This document shows, piece by piece, positions 49,502 through 59,779 of a DNA stretch of 64,000 bases (positions within the stretch are counted from its first letter, which is position 1; every line of letters begins with the position of its first letter). A program made the position numbers and the translations under genes. The notes below the pieces were generated by a model. It was not told the DNA's origin. It did not search any database and worked only from the letters and a program-made list of their open reading frames with translations. Source of the stretch: Shewanella inventionis (lineage in GTDB: Bacteria > Pseudomonadota > Gammaproteobacteria > Enterobacterales > Shewanellaceae); contig NZ_BMII01000004.1 of assembly GCF_014641855.1 (NCBI RefSeq), positions 1-64,000 on the forward strand. The letters are read 5' to 3'.

Positions 49502-49530
49502 TTGACTCAGTTACCAGAGCGTTTTACTAT
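49502..49530 (+). promoter_or_regulatory. Promoter of the tRNA-Asn operon
   Basis: TTGACT at 49502-49507 and TACTAT at 49525-49530 with a 17-base spacer, followed by the GC-rich discriminator GCGCTCC. GC-rich discriminators are typical of stringently controlled stable-RNA promoters. Confidence 0.7.
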
Positions 49531-49565
49531 GCGCTCCGTTCTCAGCAATACATTGCTAAAACGAT

Positions 49566-49641
49566 TCCCCAGTAGTTCAGTCGGTAGAACGGCGGACTGT
49601 TAATCCGTATGTCACTGGTTCAAGTCCAGTCTGGGGAGCCA
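49566..49641 (+). tRNA. tRNA-Asn (GTT), copy 1
   Basis: Seventy-six bases with encoded CCA. Acceptor TCCCCAG pairs with CTGGGGA; the anticodon loop CTGTTAA gives GTT; the T-loop is GTTCAAGTC. Confidence 0.97.
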
Positions 49642-49673
49642 ATTTAGTTAGTGTACAGAGAAATAAACGTAAT

Positions 49674-49749
49674 TCCCCAGTAGTTCAGTCGGTAGAACGG
49701 CGGACTGTTAATCCGTATGTCACTGGTTCAAGTCCAGTCTGGGGAGCCA
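49674..49749 (+). tRNA. tRNA-Asn (GTT), copy 2
   Basis: Identical to copy 1 over all 76 bases; a 32-base spacer separates them. Confidence 0.97.
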
Positions 49750-49773
49750 ACGTTTATTGTTATCGAATTCGAT

Positions 49774-49849
49774 TCCCCAGTAGTTCAGTCGGTAGAACGG
49801 CGGACTGTTAATCCGTATGTCACTGGTTCAAGTCCAGTCTGGGGAGCCA
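49774..49849 (+). tRNA. tRNA-Asn (GTT), copy 3
   Basis: Identical to the preceding copies; a 24-base spacer precedes it. Confidence 0.97.
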
Positions 49850-49880
49850 TCGAGATAACACAGAAAATTGAATACACAAT

Positions 49881-49956
49881 TCCCCAGTAGTTCAGTCGGT
49901 AGAACGGCGGACTGTTAATCCGTATGTCACTGGTTCAAGTCCAGTCTGGGGAGCCA
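49881..49956 (+). tRNA. tRNA-Asn (GTT), copy 4
   Basis: Identical to the preceding copies; a 31-base spacer precedes it. Confidence 0.97.
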
Positions 49957-49983
49957 ATTCAATTAAACACAGTAATGATCAAT

Positions 49984-50059
49984 TCCCCAGTAGTTCAGTC
50001 GGTAGAACGGCGGACTGTTAATCCGTATGTCACTGGTTCAAGTCCAGTCTGGGGAGCCA
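49984..50059 (+). tRNA. tRNA-Asn (GTT), copy 5
   Basis: Identical to the preceding copies; a 27-base spacer precedes it. No classic hairpin plus T-run follows closely. Confidence 0.97.
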
Positions 50060-50532
50060 TTATTGTTAGCCAGAGTTAGTACCCTAGACTGCTAATACCA
50101 ACACTGCTAATGCCAACACTCAAGCAACATTTTCCATCACAACTCCCCCACTTTTTACCTTATTGTTTTTCAGTGTTATGACCTATTGCTTGTATATTTT
50201 CTTTGCGCCACAGCTATACTGAATTCCATCTAATGCCAATTAGGATAGAATAAGGCAGAAATTGCAGCGAGCTCGTTGTTCTACCTTCAACATGTCTAAC
50301 GACATTATAAGCAATGTTAGCCATTAGGAACGATCGCACTCTTGAATTTCATCTTTGTTTTTCCTGTTATTATAGTGCTTTAGGTTAATTAAAATTTTTT
50401 ATTCCATCTGCTATGATAGTATTGGTTATTATATGAACTATTACTTTAGCAAAATGCCTTTCAGATAAACTCGCAATGAATGCACATGCTGTTTAAGGCG
50501 CTGATTGACAACTCGTAGGGAATGGATGTTTT
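50060..50532. other. Gene-free stretch between tRNA-Asn and the CsrD-like gene
   Basis: About 470 bases. It contains a 15-base tandem duplication (CTGCTAATRCCAACA twice, 50088-50117) and a segment around 50240-50325 with weak inverted repeats (CTAAC...GTTAG), which might be part of a dispersed repeat. AT-rich DNA before the CsrD-like start probably holds its promoter. Confidence 0.45.
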
Positions 50533-52431
50533 ATGGGCTTATCAAAATCCTTTCAACTGGTTCTATTTATTGTTTTCGGTATTTTACTATTCCGACTTTA
50601 TTCAGTAGAAAATATTGAAGTACAAGAACAAGGTGAAATTGCACGCACACATTATGCGAAATATGTGCAAACCTACCGCAGCTGGGATAGCAGCGGCGAA
50701 GCCTTGTATCAGCAAATGTCAAAAGATTTTACTTTTCAATTTTTTCAATTTATCCATAGTACTGACAGTAATCTCAATTTCACCCATGGCAGTTTGCAAC
50801 GTCAAAAGGATGATTTTGCAAGTAAAATTTTTAATATTGAACTAGGCCACATTGAAAACCTTTCTCATGCTCGCTTGCAGGTAAGATTAGATACCGCCAG
50901 TGTATTGTCTGCCAGTGTTCATGATTTAGAAGAAACAGCTGTGATCATCATTGGCATCTATATTGTGTTAATGCTGATGTTTGCTGTATTAGTGCAATTA
51001 CATAAATCACGCATCAAGTATGCGGCCGAATACATTACTCACATCCCCGACTTATCATTTTTAGCCTTAGAGCGCTCACGTTTTCCTGGGGTTTTGCGCC
51101 CATTAGGAGATGCGCTAGAGGCCTGCCGCAGCCAATTAAAATTGAGTCTTGATCGTGTTAGAAAAGAAAATGAGCAACTGACAAAAGCCGCTTACCAAGA
51201 TCCTGTCAGTGGTTTTTCTACTCGCCAACGTTTTACACAACATTTAGAAGAATTGAGTCAGTCAGATAAACAACAATACGGTGTATTGCTTATGGTAAAG
51301 GCGGCTGAACTGGCTAACATTAACCAATTGCACGGGCGTGCAGCGGGAGATGACTATTTAGCAAAGTTAGCCAATTGCATTCGAAAAGCGGTTTCATCAT
51401 TAGGTGTAAATGAGTGCTTTAGAGTATCAAGTGGTGATTTTGCTGTATTTGTTGACAGTCTGACATTAAAAGAAGGTGAAAAGTATTTAGACATACTCAA
51501 ACGTCACCTAGATGAATATGCCCAAAGTACTCGCAGTGATTCAATTGCCCATGCCGGCATGGTGCCGTATAAAGAAGGTTGCGAGCCTCTAGCGTTAATG
51601 GCCTTAGCTGATACCGCAGTCAGTATTGCACAAACACTGGGCCCTAACCGCTATTATCAATTAGAAAAGCTCTCAGGTGATGAGCAACTCGGTGAAGATC
51701 ATTGGAAATTAACCATCGATGATTTAATCAATCGTCGAAGTATCAATTTTTACCAACAGCCCATACAGCCTTGTAATAATCAAACCGATGTTTATCGTGA
51801 GTTATTAGCGCGCTTTTATAATGCCGAAGGTAAATATTTGCCAACCACTACGGTTATTGCAATGGCCGAGCGGTACAGCTTAAACGTTGAGCTTGATAAA
51901 ATGATTGTTATTCAAACCATTAAAGTGCTCAGTGAAAATCCAACCATTGTCGGAAATGTAGGTGTTAACATCAGTGCATTATCGGCATTGCAAGACAGTT
52001 TCACGATTTGGCTCAAAGACTTATTAACCAAACACCGTCACATAGCATGCCGAATTATTTTCGAATTGAATGAAGCGGGCATGCAAGCAAACCTAGTGTC
52101 TGGTCGCCAATTTGTTAGCGAAATGCACAAGGTGGGTGCAAAAGTGGCCATTGAACGTTTTGGATTAGGGTTTACTTCATTTAAATTCTTTCGTGAAGTT
52201 CGCCCCGATTTCATCAAGTTAGACAGTAGTTACAGTGACAACATTGAACAAGATAACAACAATAAATTTTTTGTTCGTATGATGGTGGATATCGCAAAAC
52301 GAATTAGCATTAAAGTGATTGCGACAGGAGTTGAAAAACAAGATGAAAAACTCACGTTAGAAAAATTATTAGTTGATGGTCTGCAAGGTTATTATATTGC
52401 CAAGCCTGAAGTTTTGGTCAAAAAACAGTAA
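50533..52431 (+). CDS. csrD: Degenerate GGDEF-EAL membrane protein, CsrD-like
   Basis: A 632-residue inner-membrane protein. Two transmembrane helices (about 7-22 and 135-155) flank a periplasmic region of about 110 residues. Then follow a HAMP-like/coiled segment, a GGDEF domain (about 215-375) and an EAL domain (about 395-630). Both active sites are lost: the GGDEF motif reads SSGDF, EAL reads ELL (YRELLARF), and the DDFG motif reads ERFGLG. This pattern matches CsrD/MshH, which does not turn over cyclic di-GMP but promotes RNase E decay of Csr small RNAs. The identity as CsrD is inferred from degeneracy and layout. It lies just upstream of rsxA. Confidence 0.7.
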   Translation: MGLSKSFQLVLFIVFGILLFRLYSVENIEVQEQGEIARTHYAKYVQTYRSWDSSGEALYQQMSKDFTFQFFQFIHSTDSNLNFTHGSLQRQKDDFASKIFNIELGHIENLSHARLQVRLDTASVLSASVHDLEETAVIIIGIYIVLMLMFAVLVQLHKSRIKYAAEYITHIPDLSFLALERSRFPGVLRPLGDALEACRSQLKLSLDRVRKENEQLTKAAYQDPVSGFSTRQRFTQHLEELSQSDKQQYGVLLMVKAAELANINQLHGRAAGDDYLAKLANCIRKAVSSLGVNECFRVSSGDFAVFVDSLTLKEGEKYLDILKRHLDEYAQSTRSDSIAHAGMVPYKEGCEPLALMALADTAVSIAQTLGPNRYYQLEKLSGDEQLGEDHWKLTIDDLINRRSINFYQQPIQPCNNQTDVYRELLARFYNAEGKYLPTTTVIAMAERYSLNVELDKMIVIQTIKVLSENPTIVGNVGVNISALSALQDSFTIWLKDLLTKHRHIACRIIFELNEAGMQANLVSGRQFVSEMHKVGAKVAIERFGLGFTSFKFFREVRPDFIKLDSSYSDNIEQDNNNKFFVRMMVDIAKRISIKVIATGVEKQDEKLTLEKLLVDGLQGYYIAKPEVLVKKQ

Positions 52432-52570
52432 TAACTAAGTTACTATAATGTGAAATTTAGTGTTTTATTCTAAGGTTGAGCAATTTATGTTTAACCTTAT
52501 TTTTTATCCGTTGTTTCTTAGGCCTAAACCTTAGATAATACTAAGATCTATTGGTCAAAAAAATGAAGCA

Positions 52571-53149
52571 ATGACAGAGTACCTTCTTCTATTAATCGGT
52601 ACCGTACTGGTTAATAACTTCGTCCTGGTGAAATTCTTAGGTCTATGCCCTTTTATGGGGGTGTCGAGTAAATTAGCGTCCGCTATTGGTATGTCGATGG
52701 CAACGACCTTTGTGCTCACTTTAGCCTCTATTTTAAGCTATCTCACCAATGAATTCTTATTACAACCATTTGACTTAATTTACTTAAGAACGATGAGTTT
52801 TATTTTAGTTATTGCAGTGGTAGTCCAATTTACCGAAATGGTCGTACAAAAAACCAGTGCATCACTCCATCGTGCCTTGGGCATTTACCTGCCGTTAATT
52901 ACCACAAATTGTGCGGTATTGGGTGTTGCATTATTAAACGTAAACGAAGATCACAACTTTATACAATCTGCAATTTACGGTTTTGGTGCCGCAGTCGGGT
53001 TTTCATTAGTGCTGATTTTATTCTCAGCCATGCGCGAACGCTTGGCCGCGGCAGATGTCCCTCTTCCATTTAAAGGCGGCGCTATTGCAATGATCACCGC
53101 AGGGTTAATGTCTTTAGCGTTTATGGGGTTTGCGGGGCTAGTAAATTAA
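52571..53149 (+). CDS. rsxA: Electron transport complex subunit RsxA (RnfA)
   Basis: A 192-residue membrane subunit with six hydrophobic helices (start [20 protein letters not shown]). The half-site [10 protein letters not shown] near 24-33 and [10 protein letters not shown] near 111-120 supply the cysteines for the membrane-embedded iron-sulfur site shared with RsxE. First gene of the rsxABCDGE operon; the complex uses ion flow and NADH to drive electron transfer and, in E. coli, resets SoxR. One base separates it from rsxB. Confidence 0.96.
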   Translation: MTEYLLLLIGTVLVNNFVLVKFLGLCPFMGVSSKLASAIGMSMATTFVLTLASILSYLTNEFLLQPFDLIYLRTMSFILVIAVVVQFTEMVVQKTSASLHRALGIYLPLITTNCAVLGVALLNVNEDHNFIQSAIYGFGAAVGFSLVLILFSAMRERLAAADVPLPFKGGAIAMITAGLMSLAFMGFAGLVN

Positions 53150-53150
53150 T

Positions 53151-53729
53151 ATGACAAGTATATTCATTGCCATTGCCGTATTAAGTTTATTGGCATTAGT
53201 GTTCGGCGTGATTTTAGGGTTTGCATCGAAAAAATTTAAAGTCGAAGGCAACCCAGTCATTGACCAAGTTGAAGCATTACTTCCACAAACTCAATGTGGT
53301 CAATGTGGCTACCCAGGTTGCAGGCCTTACGCAGAAGCCATTGCCAACGGCGATCATATCAACAAATGTCCACCTGGTGGCACCGCGACAATGGAAAAAA
53401 TTGCCGAGCTAATGGGGGTTGATGAAGAACCGTTAAATGCCGAAGCCCAATCTGCAGTCAAAAAAGTGGCCTACATCCGTGAAGATGAATGTATCGGCTG
53501 TACCAAATGTATACAGGCCTGCCCGGTTGATGCCATTTTAGGCGCAGGAAAACTAATGCACACGGTTATCGCTAAAGATTGCACCGGCTGTGATTTATGT
53601 GTTGAACCTTGTCCTGTTGATTGTATCGATATGAACCCAGTTGAAACAACAATACAAAATTGGGATTGGAAATTAAACACCATTCCCGTCAAGGTGATTC
53701 ATTCTGAGCAAGAGGAACAAGCGTGTTAA
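53151..53729 (+). CDS. rsxB: Electron transport complex subunit RsxB (RnfB)
   Basis: A 192-residue ferredoxin-like subunit. An N-terminal membrane helix (about 1-26) is followed by a four-cysteine domain (CGQCGYPGC with a later Cys, about 49-75) that binds one cluster. Two classic [4Fe-4S] ferredoxin motifs follow: [12 protein letters not shown] and [12 protein letters not shown]. It passes electrons between RsxC and the membrane subunits. Its end overlaps the rsxC start by seven bases. Confidence 0.96.
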   Translation: MTSIFIAIAVLSLLALVFGVILGFASKKFKVEGNPVIDQVEALLPQTQCGQCGYPGCRPYAEAIANGDHINKCPPGGTATMEKIAELMGVDEEPLNAEAQSAVKKVAYIREDECIGCTKCIQACPVDAILGAGKLMHTVIAKDCTGCDLCVEPCPVDCIDMNPVETTIQNWDWKLNTIPVKVIHSEQEEQAC

Positions 53730-56287
53730 CCTTATTAGAACAACTTGATAAAGGATTCTTGTGGCAATCACCTGGTGGGATCCACCCACCTCAATTAAAA
53801 ACATTGTCTAATCAATCTGCCATATCTCGCTTGCCACTTGCTAAACGCTTTATTGTGCCAGTGCCATTAGTCGGTGAGCAAGCCATCCTCACCGTCTCTG
53901 TAGGTGACAAGGTATTAAAAGGGCAAGCGTTAACTGAAGGCTCAGGTTTTACCTATTTACCTGTCCATGCACCTACCTCAGGTCATATTATTGCCATTGA
54001 ACAACATGCCAGTAACCATGCATCTGCATTACCCATATTAAGTTGTGTCATAGAAGCTGACGGGCTCGATACCTGGTGTGAGTTAACCTCAAATAGCCTC
54101 GAGCAACTATCAAAAACTGAGATATTATCCAAGATCAAGCAAGCAGGTATTGCGGGTATGGGAGGCGCAGCTTTTCCAAGCCATGTAAAACTTAACCCAG
54201 CCAGCGAAATTGACTTAGTAATTATTAATGGTATTGAGTGCGAACCCTATATCACCTCAGACGACAGGTTAATGCGTGATCATAGCGATGAAATTTTAGC
54301 GGGTGTGGGGATCATTCATCACCTTCTTAATCCACAGCGGATCATCATCGCAATTGAAGACAATAAACCTGAAGCAGCTAAAAACATGCAAGCTGCAATT
54401 GAACGCTCATCGTTGCCAAAGGGGCAAATTAGAGTCACTGTTATACCAACGAAATACCCATCAGGTGGCGAAAAGCAATTAATTCAGATTATTACCGGTA
54501 AAGAAGTTCCCAGTGGTGCAATACCCGCTCAGCTCGGTATTGTTGTGCACAATGTCGGCACGGCCTACGCAATCCAAGATGCTATTTACCATGGAAAACC
54601 CCTAGTTGAACGGGTCGTGACACTCACTGGCGAAAATATCGCTAAACCCGGTAATTATTGGCTACCCCTAGGTACAACCGTTGCTGATGCATTACAGGCT
54701 GTCGATTTTAAGCCATCAACACAGCAAAAAGTCATTGTGGGTGGACCTATGATGGGTTATGCACTGGCTGATTTAGATGTGCCTATTTTAAAAGGGACTA
54801 ACTGTTTGTTAGTGCCCAGTCCTGAAGAAATCGCACCCGACACCACTGAAAAAGCCTGTATTCGTTGTGGAGAGTGTGCAGTCGCCTGCCCTGCACTATT
54901 ATTACCACAACAACTTTTTTGGCATGCAAAAGCACAGGAATATGACAAAGCCGCCAGTTTTAACCTAAAAGATTGCATTGAATGTGGTTGTTGCAGTTAT
55001 GTTTGCCCAAGTGATATTCCATTAGTTGAATATTATCGTGTGGCTAAATCTGCATTAAAAACAGCGGCTGAAGAAAAACACCAAGCAGAGCAAGCAAAAA
55101 TCCGCTTCGAAGCGCGTTTACAGCGTTTAGAAGATGAAAAAAATGCACGTGAAGCCAAAGCAAAAGAAGCCGCCGCTAAGCGCCAAGCCAATATGAAGTC
55201 AAGTGACAAAGATGCTGTCGCTGCTGCAATGGCAAGAATAGCCGCAAAAAAAGCACAAGCAGAGTCAAACACAAGTGTTTCTGAAGCACCAACTGTTACT
55301 ACACAAACAGCTATCGATCCCAAAAAAGCCGCTGTCAACGCAGCCATTGAACGCGCCAAAGCTAAAAAAGCTGCTCAAGCGGATACCAGTAATGTTAAGG
55401 CAGCAGACCACACTGACGCACTGCTCGATAATATAAACGCAGATGATGTAAAAACGGATGACAAACAAGCTAAAGTTGCAGCAGCAATTGCGCGCGCCAA
55501 AGCCAAAAAAGCGGCTCAAGCTAATGATGTCATTTCCAGTCAAACTGACGCCATAACGGGATCTGAGCACAATAAGGACCAAGTGACGCCACCTGATGAT
55601 AAACAGGCACGCGTAGCAGCCGCAGTAGCAAGAGCAAAAGCGAAAAAGCTGGCTCAAGCAGCGGCTAGTTCGTCAGCGACAGACCCAATAGCCACACCCG
55701 ATGCAAATGTTCCAACTGAGTCAACAGATGCAACAGATGCAAGTGCTGATCATTCAACAGAACCGCTTACACCGAGTAACACTATAGAACCACAAACTGC
55801 AGACTCAAGTGTGAGTGATAAACAGGCACGCGTCGCGGCCGCTGTGGCCAAAGCAAAAGCGAAAAAGCTGGCTCAAGTAGCTGCTGGTACGTCAGCGACA
55901 GACCCAATAGCCACACCCGATGCAAATGTTCCAACTGAGTCAACAGATGCAACAGATGCAACAGATGCAAGTGCTGATCATTCAACAGAACCGCTTACAC
56001 CGAGTAACACTATAGAACCACAAACTGCAGACTCAAGTGTGAGTGATAAACAGGCACGCGTCGCGGCCGCTGTGGCCAAAGCAAAAGCGAAAAAGCTGGC
56101 TCAGGTTGCTGAAGATAATCAGGACCAAAGTCTTGAGAACCAACATAATGAGCAACACAATGAGCAACATACGGAGATGAGCACAGCGCTCTCTCCAGAA
56201 CAAGCCAAAAAAGCTAAGGTTGCTGCGGCAGTCGCCAAAGCAAAAGCGAAAAAACTCGCTAAAAGTGCTGAGCAAGAGGAACAATAA
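53723..56287 (+). CDS. rsxC: Electron transport complex subunit RsxC (RnfC), with duplicated C-terminal repeats
   Basis: An 854-residue NADH/FMN-binding subunit. The N-terminal half carries the Rossmann-like and SLBB parts ([44 protein letters not shown]) and two [4Fe-4S] motifs, [12 protein letters not shown] and [12 protein letters not shown] (about 375-435). The long C-terminal tail (from about 445) is low-complexity, Ala/Lys-rich, with at least six copies of a helix like [16 protein letters not shown] joined by acidic Thr/Ser/Asp linkers. One repeat-plus-linker unit has recently been duplicated at DNA level (55672-55874 and 55891-56102). Such tails vary in length between gammaproteobacteria. 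Confidence 0.95.
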   Translation: MLTLLEQLDKGFLWQSPGGIHPPQLKTLSNQSAISRLPLAKRFIVPVPLVGEQAILTVSVGDKVLKGQALTEGSGFTYLPVHAPTSGHIIAIEQHASNHASALPILSCVIEADGLDTWCELTSNSLEQLSKTEILSKIKQAGIAGMGGAAFPSHVKLNPASEIDLVIINGIECEPYITSDDRLMRDHSDEILAGVGIIHHLLNPQRIIIAIEDNKPEAAKNMQAAIERSSLPKGQIRVTVIPTKYPSGGEKQLIQIITGKEVPSGAIPAQLGIVVHNVGTAYAIQDAIYHGKPLVERVVTLTGENIAKPGNYWLPLGTTVADALQAVDFKPSTQQKVIVGGPMMGYALADLDVPILKGTNCLLVPSPEEIAPDTTEKACIRCGECAVACPALLLPQQLFWHAKAQEYDKAASFNLKDCIECGCCSYVCPSDIPLVEYYRVAKSALKTAAEEKHQAEQAKIRFEARLQRLEDEKNAREAKAKEAAAKRQANMKSSDKDAVAAAMARIAAKKAQAESNTSVSEAPTVTTQTAIDPKKAAVNAAIERAKAKKAAQADTSNVKAADHTDALLDNINADDVKTDDKQAKVAAAIARAKAKKAAQANDVISSQTDAITGSEHNKDQVTPPDDKQARVAAAVARAKAKKLAQAAASSSATDPIATPDANVPTESTDATDASADHSTEPLTPSNTIEPQTADSSVSDKQARVAAAVAKAKAKKLAQVAAGTSATDPIATPDANVPTESTDATDATDASADHSTEPLTPSNTIEPQTADSSVSDKQARVAAAVAKAKAKKLAQVAEDNQDQSLENQHNEQHNEQHTEMSTALSPEQAKKAKVAAAVAKAKAKKLAKSAEQEEQ
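55672..56102 (+). repeat. Tandem duplication of about 220 bases inside rsxC
   Basis: The segment beginning GTCAGCGACAGACCC (55672) recurs at 55891 with almost no change through the following linker and helix repeat. The second copy has one extra nine-base ACAGATGCA unit. The period is 219 bases before and 228 after that point, so the reading frame is kept. Confidence 0.9.
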
Positions 56288-56289
56288 AC

Positions 56290-57342
56290 ATGGCATTTAA
56301 AATTGCCTCATCCCCACATGTGAGTACCAGTTTACACACAAATACCGTGATGAAACGAGTCGCATTGTGTCTTATTCCTGGCCTTGTGGTTCAAAGCTAT
56401 TATTTTGGTTTTGGCACATTAATACAATTATTACTGGCTGTGAGTACTGCATACCTTGCAGAAGCTGCCGTGATGAAGCTACGCAATAAAAACATCAAAG
56501 CAACATTGAGCGATAACAGTGCATTGGTTACAGCAGTGCTACTTGCTGTTGCTATTCCGCCATTAGCCCCCTGGTGGTTAATTGTCATTGGTACCCTGTT
56601 TGCCATTGTCATCGTTAAACAACTTTATGGTGGCTTAGGCAATAATGTCTTTAATCCTGCTATGGCAGCTTATGTACTGTTATTGATATCGTTTCCTGTT
56701 CAAATGACATCATGGATAGCCCCACAAACGATAGCGTTAAATCATGCTGATATATTGAGCAGCCTATTTAGTATATTTGAGTTCAGGCATTCATTTTTGG
56801 CGGAGCACTTTCAGCTCAGTATTGATGGCACAACAATGGCAACCCCACTTGATACACTCAAAACTGATTTATCGATGGGCTTAACCACCACAGAAAGCAT
56901 GACAAAACCAATATTCTCTGGCATGGCCGCAGAAGGCTGGTTTTGGGTTAATATGGCTTACCTTATTGGTGGTGCCATCATGCTCAAATTAAAGGTGATT
57001 CGTTGGCATATCAGTATTGCGATATTGGCCAGTTTATTTGTGTGTGCAAGCTTTGGCTATTTAATCAGTCCAGATACTTTTGTTAGCCCGTTAATGCACC
57101 TATTTAGTGGTGGCACCATGCTGGCGGCATTTTTTATTGCAACAGATCCAGTGACTGCAGCCACCAGCCCACGGGGACGTTTAATCTTTGGCGCAATGAT
57201 AGGTGTGCTTATTTATGTTATTCGTACCTTTGGAGGGTACCCTGACGCAGTGGCATTTGCGGTATTACTGGCAAATATGTGCGCACCATTTATTGACTAC
57301 TATGTGCGCCCTCGTAGTTACGGCCACCGCACAGGAAATTAA
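56290..57342 (+). CDS. rsxD: Electron transport complex subunit RsxD (RnfD)
   Basis: A 350-residue membrane subunit with about nine to ten hydrophobic helices. The covalent flavin site is the Thr in the segment [11 protein letters not shown] (about 195-205), which corresponds to the S/T-x-A-T-x-type FMN attachment region of RnfD. Other family blocks are [23 protein letters not shown] and [21 protein letters not shown]. It starts two bases after the rsxC stop and ends two bases before rsxG. Confidence 0.94.
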   Translation: MAFKIASSPHVSTSLHTNTVMKRVALCLIPGLVVQSYYFGFGTLIQLLLAVSTAYLAEAAVMKLRNKNIKATLSDNSALVTAVLLAVAIPPLAPWWLIVIGTLFAIVIVKQLYGGLGNNVFNPAMAAYVLLLISFPVQMTSWIAPQTIALNHADILSSLFSIFEFRHSFLAEHFQLSIDGTTMATPLDTLKTDLSMGLTTTESMTKPIFSGMAAEGWFWVNMAYLIGGAIMLKLKVIRWHISIAILASLFVCASFGYLISPDTFVSPLMHLFSGGTMLAAFFIATDPVTAATSPRGRLIFGAMIGVLIYVIRTFGGYPDAVAFAVLLANMCAPFIDYYVRPRSYGHRTGN

Positions 57343-57344
57343 TC

Positions 57345-57989
57345 ATGACCATAAACGAAAACCCAATGATTAAAAATGGCTTGTTATTAGGTCTATTTGC
57401 CTTGTGTTGTACCGGTTTAGTGGCCCTTGTCAACGCCCTGACCCAAGACACTATTGCCTTGCAGCAACAAAAGCAACTAACAGAAACCTTAACTCAGGTG
57501 ATCCCAACTGCGTTACATGATAACGCCTTATTTGAGCAATGCATTTTAGTTCATTCACCAGAATTACTGGGAAGTGACGCGTCATTGCCCGCTTATTTGG
57601 CTTATAAGAATCAACAACCCGTGGCTATTGCCATTGAAGCAATCGCACCAGATGGTTATAACGGTGAAATGAAGCTCATTATTGGGGTTGATAATAACGG
57701 CCAGGTATTAGGCGTGCGCACACTATCGCATCAAGAAACCCCAGGCCTGGGTGACAAAATTGAACTGCGAAAATCAGATTGGGTCACTCATTTTAGTGGC
57801 AAAATGTTTAACAACAATCCTGAGCAGTGGAAAGTCAAAAAAGACGGTGGCCAGTTTGATCAATTCACCGGCGCCACAATTACCCCTAGAGCGTATGTAA
57901 AAGCGGTTGCAAAAGCATTGAGTTTTGTTGAACAAAACCGCCAGGCCTTATATCAAAGTCATGTTAAGTGCGAGGGTAACCATGAGTAA
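57345..57989 (+). CDS. rsxG: Electron transport complex subunit RsxG (RnfG)
   Basis: A 214-residue subunit with one N-terminal membrane helix (about 10-30) and a periplasmic FMN domain. The covalent FMN site is in [15 protein letters not shown], where the second Thr takes the phosphoester-linked flavin. The block [18 protein letters not shown] is typical of RnfG/NqrC proteins. Its last eight bases overlap the start of rsxE. Confidence 0.95.
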   Translation: MTINENPMIKNGLLLGLFALCCTGLVALVNALTQDTIALQQQKQLTETLTQVIPTALHDNALFEQCILVHSPELLGSDASLPAYLAYKNQQPVAIAIEAIAPDGYNGEMKLIIGVDNNGQVLGVRTLSHQETPGLGDKIELRKSDWVTHFSGKMFNNNPEQWKVKKDGGQFDQFTGATITPRAYVKAVAKALSFVEQNRQALYQSHVKCEGNHE

Positions 57990-58677
57990 TTATCGCGATA
58001 TTGCCAGCCAAGGCTTGTGGAAAAACAATCCCGGCTTAGTACAGTTACTTGGCTTATGTCCTCTATTAGCAGTAACAGCCACCATTGCCAATGCTCTGGG
58101 TCTTGGCGTTGCAACCTTACTGGTATTAGTCGGTTCAAACATTTTAGTCTCACTGGTGCGTGATTATGTCCCAAAAGAAATCCGCATTCCTGTATTTGTG
58201 ATGATCATTGCCGCATTGGTAACCTGCGTACAATTGCTTATCAACGCCTACGCGTACAACTTATACCTATCGCTTGGAATATTTTTGCCGCTAATTGTGA
58301 CAAACTGCATTATCATCGGTCGCGCTGAAGCGTTTGCATCACGCAACACTCTAGCCCACTCCGCATTCGATGGTTTTATGATGGGTTTAGGATTTACGGC
58401 GGTATTAGTGGTATTGGGAGCAAGCCGAGAATTATTAGGCCAAGGCACGCTATTTGATGGTGCCGATTTGTTACTAGGTGAATGGGCCAGCAGTTTAACT
58501 ATCCAAGTTTGGCAAGTCGATACCCCCTTCTTGCTTGCAATGTTGCCACCTGGAGCATTTATTGCGATGGGATTATTGATCGCATTAAAAAATGTTATCG
58601 ACAGCAAAATAAAAGCAAGACAACCTAAACCAGAGTCGGTCGCAGTAACCCGAGCAAGGATCACCAAGGTAAGTTAA
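57982..58677 (+). CDS. rsxE: Electron transport complex subunit RsxE (RnfE)
   Basis: A 231-residue membrane subunit paralogous to RsxA, with six hydrophobic helices. The start at 57982 gives [30 protein letters not shown], as in known RsxE proteins; a longer reading frame upstream lies inside rsxG. LGLCPLLA and [14 protein letters not shown] carry the paired half-site cysteines. It completes the operon, and nth follows after nine bases. Confidence 0.95.
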   Translation: MSNYRDIASQGLWKNNPGLVQLLGLCPLLAVTATIANALGLGVATLLVLVGSNILVSLVRDYVPKEIRIPVFVMIIAALVTCVQLLINAYAYNLYLSLGIFLPLIVTNCIIIGRAEAFASRNTLAHSAFDGFMMGLGFTAVLVVLGASRELLGQGTLFDGADLLLGEWASSLTIQVWQVDTPFLLAMLPPGAFIAMGLLIALKNVIDSKIKARQPKPESVAVTRARITKVS

Positions 58678-58686
58678 CAAAACATT

Positions 58687-59328
58687 ATGAATAAAGAAAA
58701 ACGCATTCAGATCTTAACGCGATTACGAGATAACAATCCAAAGCCTGAAACTGAGTTGAATTTTTCAAGCCCTTTTGAATTGTTAGTGGCGGTCACCTTG
58801 TCGGCACAGGCTACGGATGTCAGCGTAAACAAAGCAACAGACAAACTGTTTCCCGTGGCTAACACGGCACAAGCAATTTATGATCTTGGTGTTGATGGAC
58901 TAAAAGAATATATTAAAACCATTGGTTTATATAACAACAAAGCCATTAACGTCATTAACGCCTGTAAAATGCTAATTGATTTACACGGCGGTGAAGTACC
59001 CGAAAATCGCGAAGCCTTAGAAGCCCTGCCCGGTGTAGGTAGAAAAACAGCCAACGTGGTACTTAACACGGCATTTGGCTGGCCAACAATAGCCGTAGAC
59101 ACGCACATTTTTCGCATGGCAAACAGGACTAAATTTGCACCAGGCAAAAATGTCGACCAAGTTGAACAAAAAATGCTAAAAGTGGTACCTGCAGAGTTTA
59201 AAGTCGATGTGCACCATTGGTTTATTCTGCATGGTCGCTACACCTGCCTAGCACGTAAACCTCGCTGTGGTTCCTGTATTATCGAAGACTTGTGTGATTT
59301 TAAAGAAAAGGTTTATCCTGAGGATTAA
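58687..59328 (+). CDS. nth: Endonuclease III
   Basis: A 213-residue bifunctional DNA glycosylase/AP lyase that removes oxidised pyrimidines. The helix-hairpin-helix is LEALPGVGRKTANVVL with the catalytic lysine, followed by the Asp in VDTHIFRMANR. The C-terminal [4Fe-4S] cluster is C-x6-C-x2-C-x5-C (CLARKPRCGSC...C). It is the seventh gene of the rsx operon, the same order as in E. coli. Confidence 0.97.
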   Translation: MNKEKRIQILTRLRDNNPKPETELNFSSPFELLVAVTLSAQATDVSVNKATDKLFPVANTAQAIYDLGVDGLKEYIKTIGLYNNKAINVINACKMLIDLHGGEVPENREALEALPGVGRKTANVVLNTAFGWPTIAVDTHIFRMANRTKFAPGKNVDQVEQKMLKVVPAEFKVDVHHWFILHGRYTCLARKPRCGSCIIEDLCDFKEKVYPED

Positions 59329-59335
59329 CTAAAAC

Positions 59336-59374
59336 AATAAAGACCAAAACACTTGGTATGCTTTGGCCTTTATT
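59336..59374 (+). terminator. Terminator of the rsx-nth operon
   Basis: Arms AATAAAGACCAAA (59336-59348) and TTTGGCCTTTATT (59362-59374) pair with one mismatch around a 13-base loop, just after the nth stop. Confidence 0.65.
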
Positions 59375-59476
59375 CAGTAATTTATTGTAGGTTAACTCAT
59401 CAACTAACATGCAATAAACTCATGTTTTCTGCTACATCAAACTGTATGTAACGTTAGCAATGACGCTTATCGTTAT

Positions 59477-59560
59477 TTAGTACATTGCAACAAAAAATGC
59501 ACTAAAACAAATTGCGATTACCACGGTAGTGCCTAAGGCCATTTTTAATTCTGTAGTCAT
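59477..59560 (-). CDS. ynhF: YnhF-like 27-residue membrane protein
   Basis: A single-helix small protein, MTTELKMALGTTVVIAIC followed by FSAFFVAMY. GGAGG lies seven bases before the ATG, a near-perfect ribosome site. The first 12 residues match E. coli YnhF (start M-S-T-D-L-K-x-S-L-V-T-T), and the total length is similar (29 in E. coli). The helix covers about residues 9-25. It lies convergent to nth and divergent from gloA in otherwise gene-free DNA. YnhF function is unknown; it was found as a small inner-membrane protein in E. coli. Confidence 0.8.
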   Translation of the reverse strand: MTTELKMALGTTVVIAICFSAFFVAMY

Positions 59561-59779
59561 TCTCTTGCCTCCAAGTAGGTATAAGTGGAGAATAACGCCT
59601 TTTGCTTATGAACCCAAAACATATCATCACAAATGTGAGCTAAAGCAAAAAAATATCCATTCATTACTGAACTAACAGCGATTTCAATCGCAGATAATCC
59701 ACTGTATTGACGCGCGAATCTTTTCATTGTCATCAGAGCTTGTTAAAGTCAGATTTATTTTAAATAAGAGAGTAAAAAC

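Noticed and set aside
49566..50059. CRISPR array
   Set aside because: The regularly spaced identical 76-base units fold as tRNA-Asn with encoded CCA, and no cas genes are present.
49566..50059. Integration site of a genomic island at the tRNA-Asn genes
   Set aside because: No integrase, no truncated tRNA 3' copy and no foreign-looking genes on either side.
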